Positions 5,710-13,543 of a DNA stretch of 15,417 nucleotides are shown here, one piece after another (the first letter of the stretch is position 1; each line of letters begins with the position of its first letter). The DNA is from an uncultured Micrococcales bacterium (GTDB lineage: Bacteria > Actinomycetota > Actinomycetes > Actinomycetales > Microbacteriaceae), in NCBI GenBank assembly GCA_903927775.1, contig CAIYOE010000174.1:1-15417 (forward strand), written 5' to 3'. Below the pieces are notes generated by a model, which saw only the letters and a program-made list of their open reading frames with translations, was not told the origin of the DNA and did not search any database. The translations under genes and the position numbers were made by a program.

Positions 5710-7128
5710 CTACCTTGCCTGCCACCAGGCAAGCAAGCGTTTTTTGGCTTCATCCGCACCGATTGAACCTTCTTCAAGGCGCAGTTCCATGAGGAACTTA
5801 TAAGCCTCTCCCACTTCTCGGCCCGGACGAATACTCAGAATCTCCATGATCTGAGATCCATCCAGGTCTGGTCGAAGCGCGTTTAGCTCTTCTTCTTGTG
5901 CCAAGTGAGCGATTCGCGCCTCCAGATCGTCGTAGGCGTGGGCTAGTCGATCGGCCTTGCGTTTGTTTCTGGTTGTGACGTCGGCACGTGTCAGGGCATG
6001 CAACCTAGCAAGTTGATCTCCGGCATCGCGGACATACCGGCGAACCGCGGAATCGGTCCAGGGCTGGTCACTGTAGCCAAAAAATCGCAGGTGGTGCTCA
6101 ATCAGGTGAGCCACCGCCTTGGTGGTGTCGGTGTCGAAGCGCAGTTCACGCATGCGCTTCTTGGCCAGTTTGGCGCCGACTACATCGTGGTGATAAAAAC
6201 TCACTGCGCCGCCGGCTTCTAGCCTGCGAGTTGCCGGCTTGCCAATATCGTGCAGAAGCGCAGCGAAGCGCAGCACGAAGTCGCGCTCGAGGCCGTAGTC
6301 CTTTTCATAGTCAATGGCCTGCTCAACCACCATCAATGTGTGTTCGTAAACATCTTTGTGGTGGTGGTGTTCGTCGCTTTCCAGGCGCAGCGCGGGCAAC
6401 TCAGGCAGAACCACCTGTGCCAGACCGCTGTCTACCAGAGCCTCGAGTCCTAGGCGCGGGTTGGCTCCCAGCATCAACTTGACGAACTCGGCCTGGATGC
6501 GCTCCGCACTAACAATCGCAAGGCGATCGGTCATCTGCTTCATTGCCTCGAAGGTGGCCGGTTCTATTTCGAAACCCAACTGGCTGGCAAAGCGAGCCCC
6601 ACGCATCATTCTCAGCGGGTCGTCGCTGAATGAAATTTCGGGTTCGATCGGCGTCTTCAGAATGCCGTCTAGCAAATCCTGCAGACCGTTGGTGGGGTCT
6701 ACAAAAACCTGCTCCGGCAAACGAAGCGCCATGGAGTTGACTGTGAAGTCGCGGCGAAACAGGTCGGCTTCTAGGCTCTTGCCAAATGCCACCAGAGGCT
6801 TTCGGCTGTCGGCGTCGTATTCGTCGGATCGGTAAGTGGTGATCTCAACGGTGTCGTTACCAATGCGGGCACCGATGGTTCCGAATTCTTTCCCGATGTC
6901 CCACCAGGTATCCACGTTTCCCTTGAGAATTGCGATGGTTTCATCGGGGAGAGCATTTGTGGTGAAGTCTAAATCAGGGGATTTGCGTCCCAAAAAGGCA
7001 TCGCGAACCGGGCCACCAACCAGCGCAAGCTCTTTTCCGGCCTCCGCGAAAATCCGCCCCAAACGCAAAAACAACTCACTAGCTGTGAGTTCGTTTAGAT
7101 TTGCCAACGCCTGTGCCACGGATTGCAT
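5710..7128 (-). CDS. pcnB: CCA-adding tRNA nucleotidyltransferase with HD domain
   Basis: Adds or repairs the 3' CCA end of tRNAs. In actinobacteria this family is usually annotated pcnB or cca. The 472-residue protein begins with the nucleotidyltransferase head: LVGGPVRD at 36-43, then DLDFTT at 52-57 with the metal-binding Asp52 and Asp54. RRDFTVNSMAL (125-135) and DPLRMMRGARF (170-180) are the next conserved blocks. A C-terminal HD phosphohydrolase-type domain starts near 250 with HHHH (254-257) and LLHDIGKP (291-298). No clear Shine-Dalgarno precedes the ATG. The gene diverges from the NUDIX gene across 43 bases and is upstream of the rpsF operon on the same strand. The pcnB-NUDIX-DUF6049-murJ neighbourhood is common in actinobacteria. 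Confidence 0.94.
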   Translation of the reverse strand: MQSVAQALANLNELTASELFLRLGRIFAEAGKELALVGGPVRDAFLGRKSPDLDFTTNALPDETIAILKGNVDTWWDIGKEFGTIGARIGNDTVEITTYRSDEYDADSRKPLVAFGKSLEADLFRRDFTVNSMALRLPEQVFVDPTNGLQDLLDGILKTPIEPEISFSDDPLRMMRGARFASQLGFEIEPATFEAMKQMTDRLAIVSAERIQAEFVKLMLGANPRLGLEALVDSGLAQVVLPELPALRLESDEHHHHKDVYEHTLMVVEQAIDYEKDYGLERDFVLRFAALLHDIGKPATRRLEAGGAVSFYHHDVVGAKLAKKRMRELRFDTDTTKAVAHLIEHHLRFFGYSDQPWTDSAVRRYVRDAGDQLARLHALTRADVTTRNKRKADRLAHAYDDLEARIAHLAQEEELNALRPDLDGSQIMEILSIRPGREVGEAYKFLMELRLEEGSIGADEAKKRLLAWWQAR

Positions 7129-7158
7129 GGCTTTCAGTTTCTCACAGAGTTATGGCTC

Positions 7159-7164
7159 TAGGCT
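7159..7164 (+). promoter_or_regulatory. Candidate -10 box for a leaderless NUDIX transcript
   Basis: TAGGCT fits the actinobacterial TAnnnT -10 pattern and ends exactly 7 bases before the ATG at 7172, so transcription could begin at the A of the start codon. No Shine-Dalgarno is visible in front of that ATG, which agrees with leaderless translation. No good -35 box is seen. Confidence 0.4.
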
Positions 7165-7171
7165 TGAAACT

Positions 7172-7639
7172 ATGACCGAACGCCGATCCAGATCCAACCT
7201 TGTGCGGGTCGAGGAGACCTCTGCCGGCGGATTCGTTTTAGCAGCCGACGGCTCGCTACGAGTTGCACTTATTGGTCGCCTCTCGCGGTCGGGACGCCTC
7301 GACTGGTGTGTGCCCAAAGGCCACCCGGAAGGCCAAGAAACCCTAGAACAAGCTGCGGTTCGCGAAGTCGAAGAAGAAACCGGCCTGCAAGCCGAAATCG
7401 TAAGTACGTTGGGGACGATCAACTACGAATTTTCGGCCTCTGGAAAGTTAATCGCCAAAACAGTTCACCACTTTCTGCTGAAGCAGACTGGCGGACACCT
7501 AACCGTGGATGGAGACCCAAACCACGAAGCCGTGGATGTGCGCTGGTTCAATCTAGACGAGCTAAATCACAAGCTGACCCACGAAAACGAACGTCGCATG
7601 GCCCGCGGAGTAGTGGAGTGGGTGGAGCGGAATCTATGA
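7172..7639 (+). CDS. NUDIX hydrolase
   Basis: Hydrolase of nucleoside diphosphates linked to another group; the substrate cannot be told from the sequence. The 155-residue protein carries a perfect Nudix box from G50 to L72 (G-x5-E-x7-REVEEETGL), which binds the catalytic metals. The KGHPEG start of the box and the WFNLDEL element near residue 127 are typical. The reading frame stays open upstream into the antisense of pcnB. The ATG at 7172 was chosen because it leaves a normal N-terminus (TERRSRSNLVRVEETSAGGFVL) and sits 7 bases behind a TAGGCT box. Its stop overlaps the start of the next gene in ATGA, so the two are translationally coupled. In actinobacteria a NUDIX gene in this position beside pcnB is common. 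Confidence 0.9.
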   Translation: MTERRSRSNLVRVEETSAGGFVLAADGSLRVALIGRLSRSGRLDWCVPKGHPEGQETLEQAAVREVEEETGLQAEIVSTLGTINYEFSASGKLIAKTVHHFLLKQTGGHLTVDGDPNHEAVDVRWFNLDELNHKLTHENERRMARGVVEWVERNL

Positions 7640-8199
7640 GTCGCCCAAGCCGCTTGGCCACCAAGGTTTCACGGGTATTCGCCGTAATTGCTTTACTCTT
7701 GGGAACTCTTGGTTCATCGTTGCCCGCCGTGGCAGATTCCGCGGCAACCAAAACGCATGAACTTCCAGGTTTCGCGATTCGAATCGTTCCCGGGTCGAGC
7801 ATCCACCTGGTCTCACGTTCCAGCAAGCTTCCGATTTCGATCCGCAACGATTACCCAGAGGAAATTCGCGTGCAGGTGCACGTAGCGCCTTCTAATTTGC
7901 GCGCGCTATTTCCGGCTGCCATCGAGGTTACCGTGCCAGCAAACACCACGTACGTGGCTCAGGTGCCGGTAAATGCCATAGCCGACGGAGATGTACCGCT
8001 CAAGGCTTGGCTGACCACTTTTTCAGGTTTACCACTGGGTCCTGCTGTAGACCTCAAGTTGACCATCAATGCCGAGGTCGAAGAAAGCTTGATCAGCGGC
8101 TTTGTGATTCTGATTGCGGGGCTTGGAATCGCCGGCGTTCTTCGAACTCGCGCAAAACGCATCCGTGCTCGCCAAGCACTCACTAACTCAAACCCTTAG
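7636..8199 (+). CDS. Short DUF6049-like secreted, membrane-anchored protein
   Basis: A 187-residue envelope protein. Residues 1-33 are a signal peptide: Arg/Lys-rich start, hydrophobic core VFAVIALLLGTLGSSL, and cleavage likely after AVA (31-33). A beta-rich outside domain follows (about 40-150), with LPISIRNDYPEEIRVQVHVA, TVPANTTYVAQVPVNAIADG and DVPLKAWLTT. One transmembrane helix (about 152-169) and a basic cytoplasmic tail, RTRAKRIRARQ, close it. From memory this matches the C-terminal part of DUF6049 proteins, which in other actinobacteria are several hundred residues longer and sit at the same place before murJ. Here the large N-terminal part is absent and the signal peptide leads straight into the C-terminal domain. 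Start: ATGA overlap with the NUDIX stop. Downstream, its stop is nested in the murJ ribosome binding site. Function unknown, probably in cell-wall assembly with MurJ. Confidence 0.8.
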   Translation: MSRPSRLATKVSRVFAVIALLLGTLGSSLPAVADSAATKTHELPGFAIRIVPGSSIHLVSRSSKLPISIRNDYPEEIRVQVHVAPSNLRALFPAAIEVTVPANTTYVAQVPVNAIADGDVPLKAWLTTFSGLPLGPAVDLKLTINAEVEESLISGFVILIAGLGIAGVLRTRAKRIRARQALTNSNP

Positions 8200-8208
8200 G
8201 AGACACCG

Positions 8209-9849
8209 ATGAGCGTCGCTCGCTCAAGTTTGATCATGGCTAGTGGAACCATCATTAGCCGGGTTTTGGGTTTTGCGCGTGCGGTTCTGCTGGCTGCCAT
8301 GCTTGGCGTAACCACCAATGCAGCAGACGCCTTCGGAATCGCCAACCAGTTGCCTAACAACGTTTACGCAATCATCGCGGGTGGTGTTTTGAACGCCGTG
8401 CTTGTTCCCCAGTTGGTAAAGGCCAGAAGCCACCCAGATGGTGGTGCGGGCTACATAAACCGCCTACTGACTATGGCGATTGTGGTTTTTGGTTCAATCA
8501 CGGTGATTGCCACCATAGCCGCTCCAATTTTGGTGAACATTTACACCAGCGGCTGGAAACCCGAGCAACTCGCGCTGGCGGTTGCATTCGCTTACTGGTG
8601 TTTGCCTCAGCTGTTTTTCTATGCGATTTACTCGATGCTGGGCGAGGTGCTCAACTCGCGAAGTGAGTTTGGCCCGTACATGTGGGCTCCCGTTTTGAAC
8701 AACGTGGTCGCGCTTCTTGGCATGGGTGCATACATCTGGTTTTTTGGTGTGGATCCAACGGGGCAAGAATCGATGCAGACTTGGGGTCTCAGTCAGGTCT
8801 CGCTGCTAGCCGGAACAGCCACCCTAGGTGTAGCAGCACAGGCGGCAATTTTGTTTGTCAGCTGGCGCCGTATCGGCATTGAATTCAAACCCAACTTTAA
8901 GTGGCGGGGGTTCGGGATGAAGCCAGCTCTTAAGGCTGGCTTCTGGACTTTGGCGATGGTCTTGGTCACACAAATAGCGGGGATTTTTCAGAGCTCGGTG
9001 GCATCCAGCGCGGTTAATGGGAGAACCGGAGGAGCGGTGGCTTCAGTGGCGGCTTCGGGTATCGCATGGTTGATCTTTATGCTTCCGCATTCCGTTTTCA
9101 CTGTGAGCCTGGCCACGGTCTACTTCACTCGAATTAGTAATCACGCCCACCAGAAAGACATGGATTCCGTTAAGTCGGATCTCCTCAGTGGCCTGCGTGT
9201 AACCGCTCTAATAAGCATTCTTGCCAGCGTGGCAATCATTGTTATTGCGTACCCAATTAGCCGAGTGTTCGTTGGCGAATACGAAGCATTGCTGGCATTG
9301 GGCAAGGTTTTGATCTGTTTCATGATCGGCCTCTTGCCATTCAGCATCGGGTTCTTCTTGCAAAAGGCGTTCTACGCACTCGAAGACACCAAGACTCCGT
9401 TCTGGATTTCGGTGGTTCAGGCCTCGATTTACATTGCCGGAGCATTGACAATTCAGCAAACCGTTCCGCACCCAGACCGAGTAGCCGCCCTGGCGCTTTT
9501 AACCACCGCCACAGTTACTATTCAGGCGACCCTTGGTTTTGTTATTTTACGAAAGCGAATCGGCGACTTTAGTTCGGGTCTGGTGGCAAGTAGCCTGCGC
9601 TTCATTTTGGCAGCGGCTGTTGGCGCCGTGCTCGGGTACTTCACTCTCAAGCTGATCGGCGGCATTCGGGTGGATAGCTTCGCGATTCGGACCGTCCTAG
9701 GCGCAGTTATTGCATCGATGATTTCGGGTCTGGCGATCCTGGCGGGATTCATAGCCACCCTGGTGGTCATTCGAGCTCCGGAAGTCAAACTTATCGCCGA
9801 CTTGGTGAAGCCAGTAGCGGCAAAGGTTCGGGGAATAATCGGTCGCTAA
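8209..9849 (+). CDS. murJ: Lipid II flippase MurJ
   Basis: Integral membrane protein that flips the peptidoglycan precursor lipid II to the outer face of the membrane. The 546-residue protein is hydrophobic throughout, consistent with the family's 14 helices. The N-terminus has the family signature SGTIISRVLGFARAVLLAAM, with Arg18 and Arg24 at the same numbers as the essential arginines of E. coli MurJ, followed by Asp40 and NQLPNNVYAII. It ends after the transporter domain and lacks the cytoplasmic pseudokinase extension known from M. tuberculosis MviN. An AGGAG at 8198-8202 supports the ATG and overlaps the stop of the gene before it. The DUF6049-like neighbour is the usual partner gene. 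Confidence 0.95.
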   Translation: MSVARSSLIMASGTIISRVLGFARAVLLAAMLGVTTNAADAFGIANQLPNNVYAIIAGGVLNAVLVPQLVKARSHPDGGAGYINRLLTMAIVVFGSITVIATIAAPILVNIYTSGWKPEQLALAVAFAYWCLPQLFFYAIYSMLGEVLNSRSEFGPYMWAPVLNNVVALLGMGAYIWFFGVDPTGQESMQTWGLSQVSLLAGTATLGVAAQAAILFVSWRRIGIEFKPNFKWRGFGMKPALKAGFWTLAMVLVTQIAGIFQSSVASSAVNGRTGGAVASVAASGIAWLIFMLPHSVFTVSLATVYFTRISNHAHQKDMDSVKSDLLSGLRVTALISILASVAIIVIAYPISRVFVGEYEALLALGKVLICFMIGLLPFSIGFFLQKAFYALEDTKTPFWISVVQASIYIAGALTIQQTVPHPDRVAALALLTTATVTIQATLGFVILRKRIGDFSSGLVASSLRFILAAAVGAVLGYFTLKLIGGIRVDSFAIRTVLGAVIASMISGLAILAGFIATLVVIRAPEVKLIADLVKPVAAKVRGIIGR

Positions 9850-9877
9850 AATGGGCTTCAGACAGTAGTAAAGACTC

Positions 9878-9891
9878 AGGAGAACCCCTTG
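9878..9891 (+). promoter_or_regulatory. Ribosome binding site fixing the TTG start of trxB
   Basis: AGGAG at 9878-9882 lies 6 bases before TTG at 9889. Reading upstream in frame there is no ATG, GTG or TTG before a TAA at 9847-9849, which is the murJ stop, so the rare TTG is the only workable start. Confidence 0.8.
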
Positions 9892-10809
9892 CGCGACGTC
9901 ATCATTATTGGCTCAGGCCCAGCCGGATTTACCGCGGCCATTTACACCGCGCGTGCAGGCATGAACCCGCTACTTATCGCCAGTAGCGTCGAGTCGGGTG
10001 GCGAACTGATGAAGACCACCGAGGTCGAGAACTTCCCAGGATTCCCAGATGGCCTACAGGGGCCAGAGCTTATGGCCAACTTCCAGGCTCAGGCCGAGCG
10101 ATTTGGAACCGAAGTGCTGCTAGACGACGTAATCGAGGTCGACCTCAAGGGCGATGTCAAGATCGTGAAGACCGGTGCCGGCCAGACCTTCGAAGCCAAG
10201 ACCGTAATTCTTGCTACCGGAGCCGCCTACCGCGAGCTTGGCCTTCCTAAAGAGAAGGAACTCAGCGGCCACGGCGTGTCATGGTGTGCCACCTGCGACG
10301 GGTTCTTCTTCCGCGAGCGCACCATTGCTGTTGTTGGTGGAGGAGACAGCGCCATGGAGGAAGCCAACTTCCTAACTCGCTTTGCCAGCAAGGTTTACCT
10401 GATTCACCGACGAGACACCTTTAAGGCCAGCAAGATTATGCAGGACCGCGCTCTAAACAACCCAAAGATCGAAGTGGTTTGGAACTCAGAGGTAGCGGAG
10501 CTACTGGGCGAGGGCAAACTAACTGGTGTTACCCTTCGCGACACCGTGAACGGATCCACCAAGAACCTAGAACTTGATGGTCTGTTTATCGCGGTTGGAA
10601 ATGATCCTCGAGTTTGGCTGGTTGAAAACCAGGTAGAACTTACAGCCGAGAAGTTCATCGCGGTTGAAGGACGAAGCAGCAAGACCAGCCTGCCTGGCGT
10701 TTTTGCGGCTGGAGATGTTATTGACCCGACCTATCGTCAGGCGATTACAGCGGCCGCCTCGGGTTGTGTTGCAGCCCTAGATGCCGAGCACTACCTTTCC
10801 GGCCACTAA
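9889..10809 (+). CDS. trxB: Thioredoxin reductase
   Basis: FAD enzyme that passes electrons from NADPH to thioredoxin. The 306-residue protein is the normal low-molecular-weight type. The FAD-binding GSGPAG is at 8-13. The redox-active pair is in CATC (133-136). The NADPH site is VVGGGDSAMEEA (148-159) with HRRD at 173-176. GVFAAGDV (270-277) is the second FAD motif. Translation starts at TTG. It follows murJ by 39 bases, and its substrate gene trxA begins 75 bases downstream on the same strand, the classic trxB-trxA pair. Confidence 0.96.
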   Translation: MRDVIIIGSGPAGFTAAIYTARAGMNPLLIASSVESGGELMKTTEVENFPGFPDGLQGPELMANFQAQAERFGTEVLLDDVIEVDLKGDVKIVKTGAGQTFEAKTVILATGAAYRELGLPKEKELSGHGVSWCATCDGFFFRERTIAVVGGGDSAMEEANFLTRFASKVYLIHRRDTFKASKIMQDRALNNPKIEVVWNSEVAELLGEGKLTGVTLRDTVNGSTKNLELDGLFIAVGNDPRVWLVENQVELTAEKFIAVEGRSSKTSLPGVFAAGDVIDPTYRQAITAAASGCVAALDAEHYLSGH

Positions 10810-10829
10810 AGGCTCGAAGCCGTTTAAGT

Positions 10830-10859
10830 TTCAAAGAAATCTCAACCAAAACATACACT
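10830..10859 (+). promoter_or_regulatory. Weak candidate promoter for trxA
   Basis: TTCAAA (10830-10835) and TACACT (10854-10859) are 18 bases apart in the 75-base gap after trxB; a start near 10866 would leave room for the AGGAG at 10875-10879. The match to the consensus is partial. Co-transcription from trxB is equally possible. Confidence 0.3.
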
Positions 10860-10884
10860 TATAGCAAGACAATCAGGAGTTGTA

Positions 10885-11211
10885 ATGAGCGCCGCAAAGA
10901 ACGTAACCACCGCCAGTTTCAAGGCCGATGTACTAGACAAGAGCACCCCGGTGCTCGTTGACTTCTGGGCTGAATGGTGTGGCCCTTGTCGCCAGGTCTC
11001 CCCGATCCTCGACCAGATTGCCGCTGAATACGCAGGCAAAATCGAGATCGTTAAGGTAAACGTAGACGAGGAGCAGGCCCTGGCCATGCAGTACGGAATT
11101 ACCAGCATCCCTGCACTGCAGGTTTTCCAGGGGGGTCAGCTGGTAAAGAGCATGGTTGGCGCCAAGCCAAAGCCAATCCTGGTTAACGAGCTCGCGGAGT
11201 TCTTGGGCTAA
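10885..11211 (+). CDS. trxA: Thioredoxin
   Basis: Small cytosolic thiol-disulfide carrier reduced by TrxB; it keeps proteins and reductases in the dithiol state. The 108-residue length is standard. The active site WCGPC is at 31-35 within VDFWAEWCGPC. The cis-proline loop is SIPAL with Pro76, and GITSIPALQVF follows the expected pattern. AGGAG at 10875-10879 supports the ATG, with 5 bases between. A strong terminator follows 15 bases after the stop. Confidence 0.97.
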   Translation: MSAAKNVTTASFKADVLDKSTPVLVDFWAEWCGPCRQVSPILDQIAAEYAGKIEIVKVNVDEEQALAMQYGITSIPALQVFQGGQLVKSMVGAKPKPILVNELAEFLG

Positions 11212-11225
11212 CAGCTCAGGTTTTC

Positions 11226-11268
11226 AAACCCGTCTGGCCCACCGCAAGTGTGGTCAGGCGGGTTTTTT
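11226..11268 (+). terminator. Strong terminator after trxA
   Basis: AAACCCG (11226-11232) pairs with CGGGTTT (11259-11265). The stem continues inward through CTGGCC/GGTCAG-type pairs and CAC/GTG to a CGCAA loop, with one bulged T and G-U pairs. It runs into six T residues (11263-11268). It closes the trx unit and separates it from the aminotransferase gene. Confidence 0.9.
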
Positions 11269-11306
11269 ACTAATCTTGAAGGAATACCCATTTTGGAGCA
11301 GGGGAC

Positions 11307-12575
11307 ATGACCGAAAAAACACCGCAGGGCAACAACTTCGACAACTGGTTGGACTCCTATGCGGCGCGCGCGAACACTCTTTCAGTCTCCGAGGTGAGAG
11401 CACTTTTCGCTGTGGTTAGTCGCCCAGAGGTGGTTTCGCTAGCGGGTGGAATGCCCTACGTCTCGGCCCTCCCCAAGGAACTTCTAGAGAGTTCCTACGA
11501 ATCAATGATGGCCAGCCGCGGTAACCTGGCGCTTCAGTACGGTGGCGGGCAGGGAGACCTGCAGTTGCGGGAGCAGATTCGCGAACTCATGGCCCTGGAG
11601 GGAATCTCCAGCAGCGTCGAAGACATAGTTGTAACCACTGGCAGTCAGCAGGGTCTTGACCTTCTGGGCGGTCTTTTCCTGGATGAAGGCGACGTGGTTC
11701 TAGCCGAATCGCCTTCCTACGTTGGTGCACTTGGCATTTTTAGGCACTACGAAGCCCACGTGGAACATGTGCACACCGATGACGAAGGCATGGACCCGGA
11801 TGCAATGCAGGAGGCGATTACTCGCCTCAAAGCCGCGGGTAGAAAGATCAAGTTCCTCTACCTGGTGCCAAACTTTGGCAACCCTTCTGGCGTAACCCTT
11901 ACCGAGGAACGCCGTCACCGCATCGTGGAAATCTGCCGACGCGAGCACATTCTGATCCTCGAAGACAACCCTTACGGTCTGCTTTACTTTGCAAACAAGC
12001 CTCCGGTGGCATTGCGATCCTACGAGGACGATTGCGTGATCTACCTCGGCTCATTCAGCAAGATTCTGGCGCCTGGTTTCCGTGTTGGATATGTTTTGGC
12101 TCCACCGGCTATTCGAGACAAGCTGGTCCTTGCAAACGAGTCGGCAATTCTTAGCCCAAGTTCGTTTAGCCAAATGCTCATTAGCGAATACATGGCCAAA
12201 GCCGACTGGCAGGGCCAGATAGACACTTTCCGTGGGGTCTACCGCGAACGCCGCGATGCTGCGCTAGACGCAATGCGTGAGTACCTGCCCGGTTTGAAAA
12301 CCACGCGCCCCGATGGTGGTTTCTACCTTTGGGTTACGCTGCCAGATGGAGTAGATTCCAAGGCGATGTTGCCGCTGGCAGTGAAAGAGCTTGTGGCCTA
12401 TACCCCGGGAACCGCATTTTTTGCTAACGGAACCGGGCAAAGTAATTTGCGAATCAGCTTCTGCTACCCAACCCCAGATAACATCAAACTGGGAATCAAG
12501 CGCTTGGCCTCGGTTATTAACCTGCAAAGCGAACTGCTTGAGACCTTTGTGAGCAAAACTGGAGGCGTTAAATGA
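11307..12575 (+). CDS. PLP-dependent aminotransferase, fold type I
   Basis: Class I/II aminotransferase of the 2-aminoadipate/MocR-core type, without a DNA-binding domain. The 422 residues show the N-terminal SLAGGMP (44-50), the YGGGQGDLQLREQI region (78-91), TGSQQGLD (111-118), NFGNPSG (189-195, with Asn192), EDNPYG (219-224), the PLP-binding Lys252 in GSFSKILAPGFRVGYV, and the substrate-carboxylate arginine in NLRISF (Arg382). The substrate cannot be read from the sequence; aromatic, branched-chain or aminoadipate amino acids are all possible. GGAG/AGGGG-type Shine-Dalgarno sequences lie just before the ATG. Its stop overlaps the start of the Ddl gene in ATGA, so the two proteins are made together. 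This pairing next to parAB recurs in Microbacteriaceae as far as I remember. Confidence 0.9.
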   Translation: MTEKTPQGNNFDNWLDSYAARANTLSVSEVRALFAVVSRPEVVSLAGGMPYVSALPKELLESSYESMMASRGNLALQYGGGQGDLQLREQIRELMALEGISSSVEDIVVTTGSQQGLDLLGGLFLDEGDVVLAESPSYVGALGIFRHYEAHVEHVHTDDEGMDPDAMQEAITRLKAAGRKIKFLYLVPNFGNPSGVTLTEERRHRIVEICRREHILILEDNPYGLLYFANKPPVALRSYEDDCVIYLGSFSKILAPGFRVGYVLAPPAIRDKLVLANESAILSPSSFSQMLISEYMAKADWQGQIDTFRGVYRERRDAALDAMREYLPGLKTTRPDGGFYLWVTLPDGVDSKAMLPLAVKELVAYTPGTAFFANGTGQSNLRISFCYPTPDNIKLGIKRLASVINLQSELLETFVSKTGGVK

Positions 12576-13543
12576 TCCCAGGTGCAAAGAAGCCAGACCA
12601 CATTAAGATTTTGGTTCTGGCAGGCGGCATTTCACACGAGCGCGATATTTCGCTCAAGAGTGGTCGACGTGTTGCCGATGCTCTTATTGCTGCGGGCGCT
12701 GAAGTTGTTATTCGCGAACCAGACGAGAAGCTTTTTGACTACATAGCTCAGGAAGCACCGCACGTTATATGGCCAACATTGCATGGTGCATCCGGAGAAG
12801 ACGGCGCTCTTCGCGACATCCTTACACTCAGCGGCGTTCCTTACGTTGGCGCTAGTGCAGATTCGGCACGTTTGGCATGGGATAAATCCATCGCCAAGAT
12901 TTTGGTTCAGCGTGCCGGAATCCAAACCCCTCCATCGGTGACTCTGCCAAAGGAAACTTTTAGAGAACTAAATGCCGAAACAGTTTTGCGTCAGGTCTCT
13001 AATTCGCTGGCCTTCCCTGTAGTCGTGAAACCGGCTCGCAGTGGCTCGGCTCAAGGAGTGACCATAGTTCACGACCTTCCGGCACTCTCCCGAGCCATGG
13101 TTGATGCCTATGTCTACTGCGATGTCGCGATTATCGAGAAGTTTGTCGAAGGTACGGAATTGGCTATTTCGGTAATCAACGAGGGCGCCGGTCCGATATC
13201 ACTGCCGGCCGTGGAAATCGAACCTACCAACGGAAAGTTTGGCTATGAGCAGAGGATAGTTGCGGGTGAGACTAACTATTACGTGCCTGCCAGACTAGAA
13301 AACAAGGTTGCGGCCAACGCAGCAGCAATGGCGATTTCGGCTCATGAAGCCCTGGGCCTCAGACACCTTTCTCGTATCGACATGATCATCGATGCCCAGG
13401 GCGTGGCCTGGTTCCTAGAGGCCAACGTGGTACCTGGTCTGACCGAAACTTCACTTTTACCGCAGGCTATCGTAGCCACGGGGTCCACTCTTGGTCAGGT
13501 TTACCTGGGGCTTGCCCAGGCAGCTCTTCGAGGACGCGGCTAG
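12572..13543 (+). CDS. ddl: D-alanine--D-alanine ligase family ATP-grasp protein
   Basis: Likely joins two D-alanines, using ATP, to make the end of the peptidoglycan stem peptide. The 323-residue protein has the Ddl N-terminal motif GGISHERDISLKSG (18-31, Glu23), LHGASGEDG (70-78), YVGASADSARLAWDK (91-105), the ATP-grasp VVKPARSGSAQGV (151-163), GKFGYEQR (221-228), SRID with Arg268 and Asp270, and the metal site EANVVPG (283-289, Glu283 and Asn285). Some positions are less usual: LRDIL instead of the common LQGLL after GEDG, and EANVVPGLTETS instead of EVNTxPGMTxxS. It could therefore be a second Ddl or a related ligase with another amino-acid preference. It is coupled to the aminotransferase by an ATGA overlap and ends convergently on parB, sharing stop-codon bases. 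Confidence 0.85.
   Translation: MIPGAKKPDHIKILVLAGGISHERDISLKSGRRVADALIAAGAEVVIREPDEKLFDYIAQEAPHVIWPTLHGASGEDGALRDILTLSGVPYVGASADSARLAWDKSIAKILVQRAGIQTPPSVTLPKETFRELNAETVLRQVSNSLAFPVVVKPARSGSAQGVTIVHDLPALSRAMVDAYVYCDVAIIEKFVEGTELAISVINEGAGPISLPAVEIEPTNGKFGYEQRIVAGETNYYVPARLENKVAANAAAMAISAHEALGLRHLSRIDMIIDAQGVAWFLEANVVPGLTETSLLPQAIVATGSTLGQVYLGLAQAALRGRG

Noticed and set aside
6358..6369. HHHH run in pcnB as a possible special metal site.
   Set aside because: It lies at the start of the HD domain where actinobacterial CCA enzymes are usually His-rich.
6836..7171. Open upstream extension of the NUDIX reading frame.
   Set aside because: It is antisense to pcnB, and the NUDIX protein has a normal length and N-terminus from the ATG at 7172.
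7306..7635. Open upstream extension of the DUF6049-like frame.
   Set aside because: It overlaps the NUDIX gene; a signal peptide begins at the ATG at 7636, which also forms the ATGA overlap.
10811..10821. GGCT-CGA-AGCC hairpin after trxB as terminator.
   Set aside because: Four base pairs with a three-base loop and only broken T runs behind it; too weak to call.
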